Source: Actinomycetota bacterium
Lineage (GTDB): Bacteria > Actinomycetota > Actinomycetes > S36-B12 > UBA5976
DNA: 7,694 bases
Assembly: GCA_016870945.1 (NCBI GenBank)
Contig: VGAH01000042.1
Coordinates: 1-7,694, forward strand
Direction of reading: 5' to 3'
Position 1 is the first letter of the stretch, and the number at the start of each line of letters is the position of its first letter. The position numbers and the translations under genes are program-made. This document shows positions 6,201 through 7,694 of the stretch, one piece after another. The notes below the pieces were generated by a model that ran no database searches, was not told where the DNA came from, and saw nothing but the letters and a program-made list of their open reading frames with translations.

Positions 6201-6589
6201 TTAATCAGCCGCGACGCACCCGCCAGCGCGAATTGATTTGGCAAGCACTACAGAAACAGCGTCGGTTTGTTTCGAGTCAGCAGGTGCACGCTTGGCTGAG
6301 CAAGAAAGGGCACGAAATAGGCCTAGCAACCGTCTATCGAAGTCTTAAGAGTTGGCATGAATCCGGCCAGCTAGACGTCATACGAGGCGCCGACAACGAG
6401 ATGCTCTTTCGCATCTGTGCTGGCAGTGATCATCATCACCACCTGGTCTGCACCGAGTGTGGTGACGCTTTCGAAATATCAAGCCGAGAGCTCGAGGATT
6501 CAATCAAGAAGATTGCTAGAAACAAGAGGTTTCGTCTGGCCTCACATGAGGTCGAGATCTTTGGCCAGTGCGAAAACTGCAATGACTAG
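6197..6589 (+). CDS. zur: Zinc uptake regulator of the Fur family
   Basis: This is a Fur-family dimeric repressor that binds DNA when loaded with zinc. The GTG start at 6197 overlaps the znuB stop by 4 nt and gives 130 residues, a normal length. The frame is open further upstream to 6161, but that would read through the end of znuB. The winged helix covers about 1-75, with recognition helix GLATVYRSLKSW (42-53). The structural zinc site is Cys85, Cys88, Cys125 and Cys128. The residues aligned with the regulatory sites of Mycobacterium FurB/Zur are Asp60, Cys74, His80 and His82 for one site and His79, His81, Glu100 and His117 for the other. Being fourth in the znu operon makes it autoregulated through the 3468-3482 box. 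Genomic context and the HHHH motif support Zur over iron Fur or PerR. Confidence 0.93.
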   Translation: MINQPRRTRQRELIWQALQKQRRFVSSQQVHAWLSKKGHEIGLATVYRSLKSWHESGQLDVIRGADNEMLFRICAGSDHHHHLVCTECGDAFEISSRELEDSIKKIARNKRFRLASHEVEIFGQCENCND

Positions 6590-6619
6590 TGACTTGCGCT
6601 TTCGTGGTGGAATAGCGGT

Positions 6620-7201
6620 ATGGCAAGTCAGATCCAAGGTGAGGCTCGCGAAGAGGTAGCTAGTCGGCCGTTTAAGTGGTTGTTGACCTTAGGTGGCTTG
6701 GTCGGGCTTTATGCCAGTGCGCAATTGACGATAGACAAAATCAACGTTTTGACAGATGCCGACTATGTGCCCAGCTGCAGCATTAACGAGGTTCTAGCTT
6801 GCGGCACCATAATCACGACCGAACAAGCTTCAGCATTTGGGTTTCCAAACAGTCTGATCGGTATTGCCAGCTTTTCTGTCTTGACCACCGTTGGTGTGGT
6901 TTTGCTCGCAAGGGCTCAGTTACCGCGGTGGTTCTTCTTAGGCGTGCTGGCCGGGTCGTTCTTAGGGACGGTCTTTGTGTCGTGGCTTGCCTATCAAAGT
7001 GTTTTTGTAATAGGTGCTTTATGCCCTTGGTGCATGGTCGTCTGGGGAATGACTGTGCCGATTTTTGGCCTGACACTTCGAGATGTGCTTAAGACCTCGT
7101 CCAACTCGACTTTGCGGGCTCTAGAACCGTTGGCCGGGGTTTTCGTTTTGGGTTGGTTCATTGCGGTGGGCGCGCTAATTGCTATTTGGCAGTACTTATG
7201 A
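6620..7201 (+). CDS. Vitamin K epoxide reductase (VKOR) family membrane protein
   Basis: This is an integral membrane thiol oxidoreductase of 193 residues. Bacterial VKOR proteins play the DsbB role: they reoxidise a DsbA-like partner with quinone so that exported proteins gain disulfides. Hydrophobic segments lie near 19-36, 78-97, 104-124, 127-151 and 168-192. The loop cysteines are Cys53 and Cys61 (PSCSINEVLACG), the motif GFPNSLIGI is at 74-82, and the active site is CPWC at 135-138, so all four redox cysteines are present. There is no fused thioredoxin domain, and no separate DsbA-like partner is in the window. The ATG at 6620 is 30 nt after zur with a weak GGTGGA upstream, so read-through from the znu operon is likely. 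The stop overlaps the next start (ATGA). Confidence 0.92.
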   Translation: MASQIQGEAREEVASRPFKWLLTLGGLVGLYASAQLTIDKINVLTDADYVPSCSINEVLACGTIITTEQASAFGFPNSLIGIASFSVLTTVGVVLLARAQLPRWFFLGVLAGSFLGTVFVSWLAYQSVFVIGALCPWCMVVWGMTVPIFGLTLRDVLKTSSNSTLRALEPLAGVFVLGWFIAVGALIAIWQYL

Positions 7202-7694
7202 CGGCCCAACGTGTTTTGACTTTCGGCGATGACGACTCAGCTGGTGCTGACACAGCCTGGGGGTGGGTTACCGCACAACCATGGCCAGATTGGCAAATAG
7301 AAGTTGTTGCGATTAAGGCCCTCTCACCTGAGACGTTCACCCATTCGCCAACCGAATTCGAGCTACACACCTGGCAGCCCACCAAGCCACGTTCTGCTGA
7401 AAGCGGGTGGCAAGTAGGTGAAGTTGTTCACTTGACTGTCGAGCATGACCCTCGGTTGGTTTTGAGTTCGAGAGAGAAGTCAGATCTTGTCGTCATCGGA
7501 GCTCGCGGTAAAGGCTTGTTAAAGACGATGCGACTTGGCAGCACGGCAGAGTGGTTAATGCAGTGCCCCACAACGCCACTTCTGATTTCAAAGAATTCGA
7601 ATTCGGTTAAGAAGATTTTGGTTTGCGTGGACGGGTCACCTCACGCCGAGGCTGCCGTCCAAGTTCTGTCGGCTTTGCCGTTGATCAAGGGGGC
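7198..7694 (+). CDS. Tandem universal stress protein (UspA family), 3' end missing
   Basis: The frame is open for 165 codons from ATG 7198 to the right edge. Residues 1-131 form one Usp domain, beginning QRVLTFGDDDS and ending with the nucleotide-binding signature G-x2-G-x9-GS at 101-115 (GARGKGLLKTMRLGS) plus TPLLIS. A second domain starts at about 137 with VKKILVCVDGSPHAEAA, whose Asp is typical of ATP-binding members, and is cut by the window. Tandem Usp proteins are common in actinobacteria and act as cytoplasmic stress or dormancy factors; the exact role cannot be read from sequence. The first domain has a shortened middle and DDDS in place of the usual DGS, so its nucleotide binding may be weaker. 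The ATGA overlap with the VKOR gene suggests coupled translation. Confidence 0.88.
   Translation, partial: MTAQRVLTFGDDDSAGADTAWGWVTAQPWPDWQIEVVAIKALSPETFTHSPTEFELHTWQPTKPRSAESGWQVGEVVHLTVEHDPRLVLSSREKSDLVVIGARGKGLLKTMRLGSTAEWLMQCPTTPLLISKNSNSVKKILVCVDGSPHAEAAVQVLSALPLIKG

Noticed and set aside
7593..7604. Palindrome GAATTCGAATTC inside the Usp gene
   Set aside because: It encodes the NSNS-type linker between the two Usp domains and looks like coincidental codon repetition, not a cloning or attachment site.
1..7694. Mobile elements, CRISPR arrays, tRNA or rRNA genes
   Set aside because: I found no transposase, repeat-spacer pattern, terminal repeats or RNA gene signature; coding is continuous except for the short divergent region.

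Overview
The window looks like bacterial chromosome from an actinobacterium-like organism. The base composition is roughly balanced. Genes are tightly packed and often overlap, GTG and TTG starts are frequent, and Shine-Dalgarno sequences are few. The operator matches the 15-bp Zur palindrome known from actinobacteria, and the regulator carries the FurB/Zur zinc ligands described for Mycobacterium. A VKOR-type thiol oxidase and a tandem universal stress protein fit the same group. The lineage is an inference; an acidimicrobial or other moderate-GC actinobacterium is my best guess.

Two divergent transcription units meet at about 3450-3609. The leftward unit (3449 down to 1) is a CobW/COG0523 GTPase, a WD40 beta-propeller protein, a cyclophilin-type prolyl isomerase, and a peptidase-M24-fold protein cut by the left edge. 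The rightward unit (3610 to 7694) is znuA, znuC, znuB and zur, then a VKOR-family membrane protein and a tandem universal stress protein cut by the right edge. Adjacent genes are separated by at most about 45 nt or overlap by 4 nt, so each side is probably one operon. No terminator is visible and no gene-free stretch exceeds about 160 bp.

The divergent region holds one Zur box (3468-3482). It covers the -10 elements of two oppositely directed promoters, so one zinc-loaded Zur dimer or dimer pair could silence both operons. When zinc is scarce, the cell would make the uptake transporter ZnuABC with its own regulator Zur, and at the same time the CobW GTPase, which in this family acts as a zinc metallochaperone or allocator. 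The WD40 protein is probably part of the same response because it sits against cobW. The cyclophilin and M24 protein may simply be co-transcribed.

The points most worth following up are: the shared operator with overlapping face-to-face promoters; the WD40 gene, whose reading frame runs upstream into the end of cobW without a normal start codon and is one base out of frame with cobW; a 22-codon leader ORF with the best Shine-Dalgarno in the intergenic region, ending just before znuA; an M24 protein lacking the usual aspartate metal ligands; and a VKOR gene co-transcribed with a cysteine-containing exported ZnuA.
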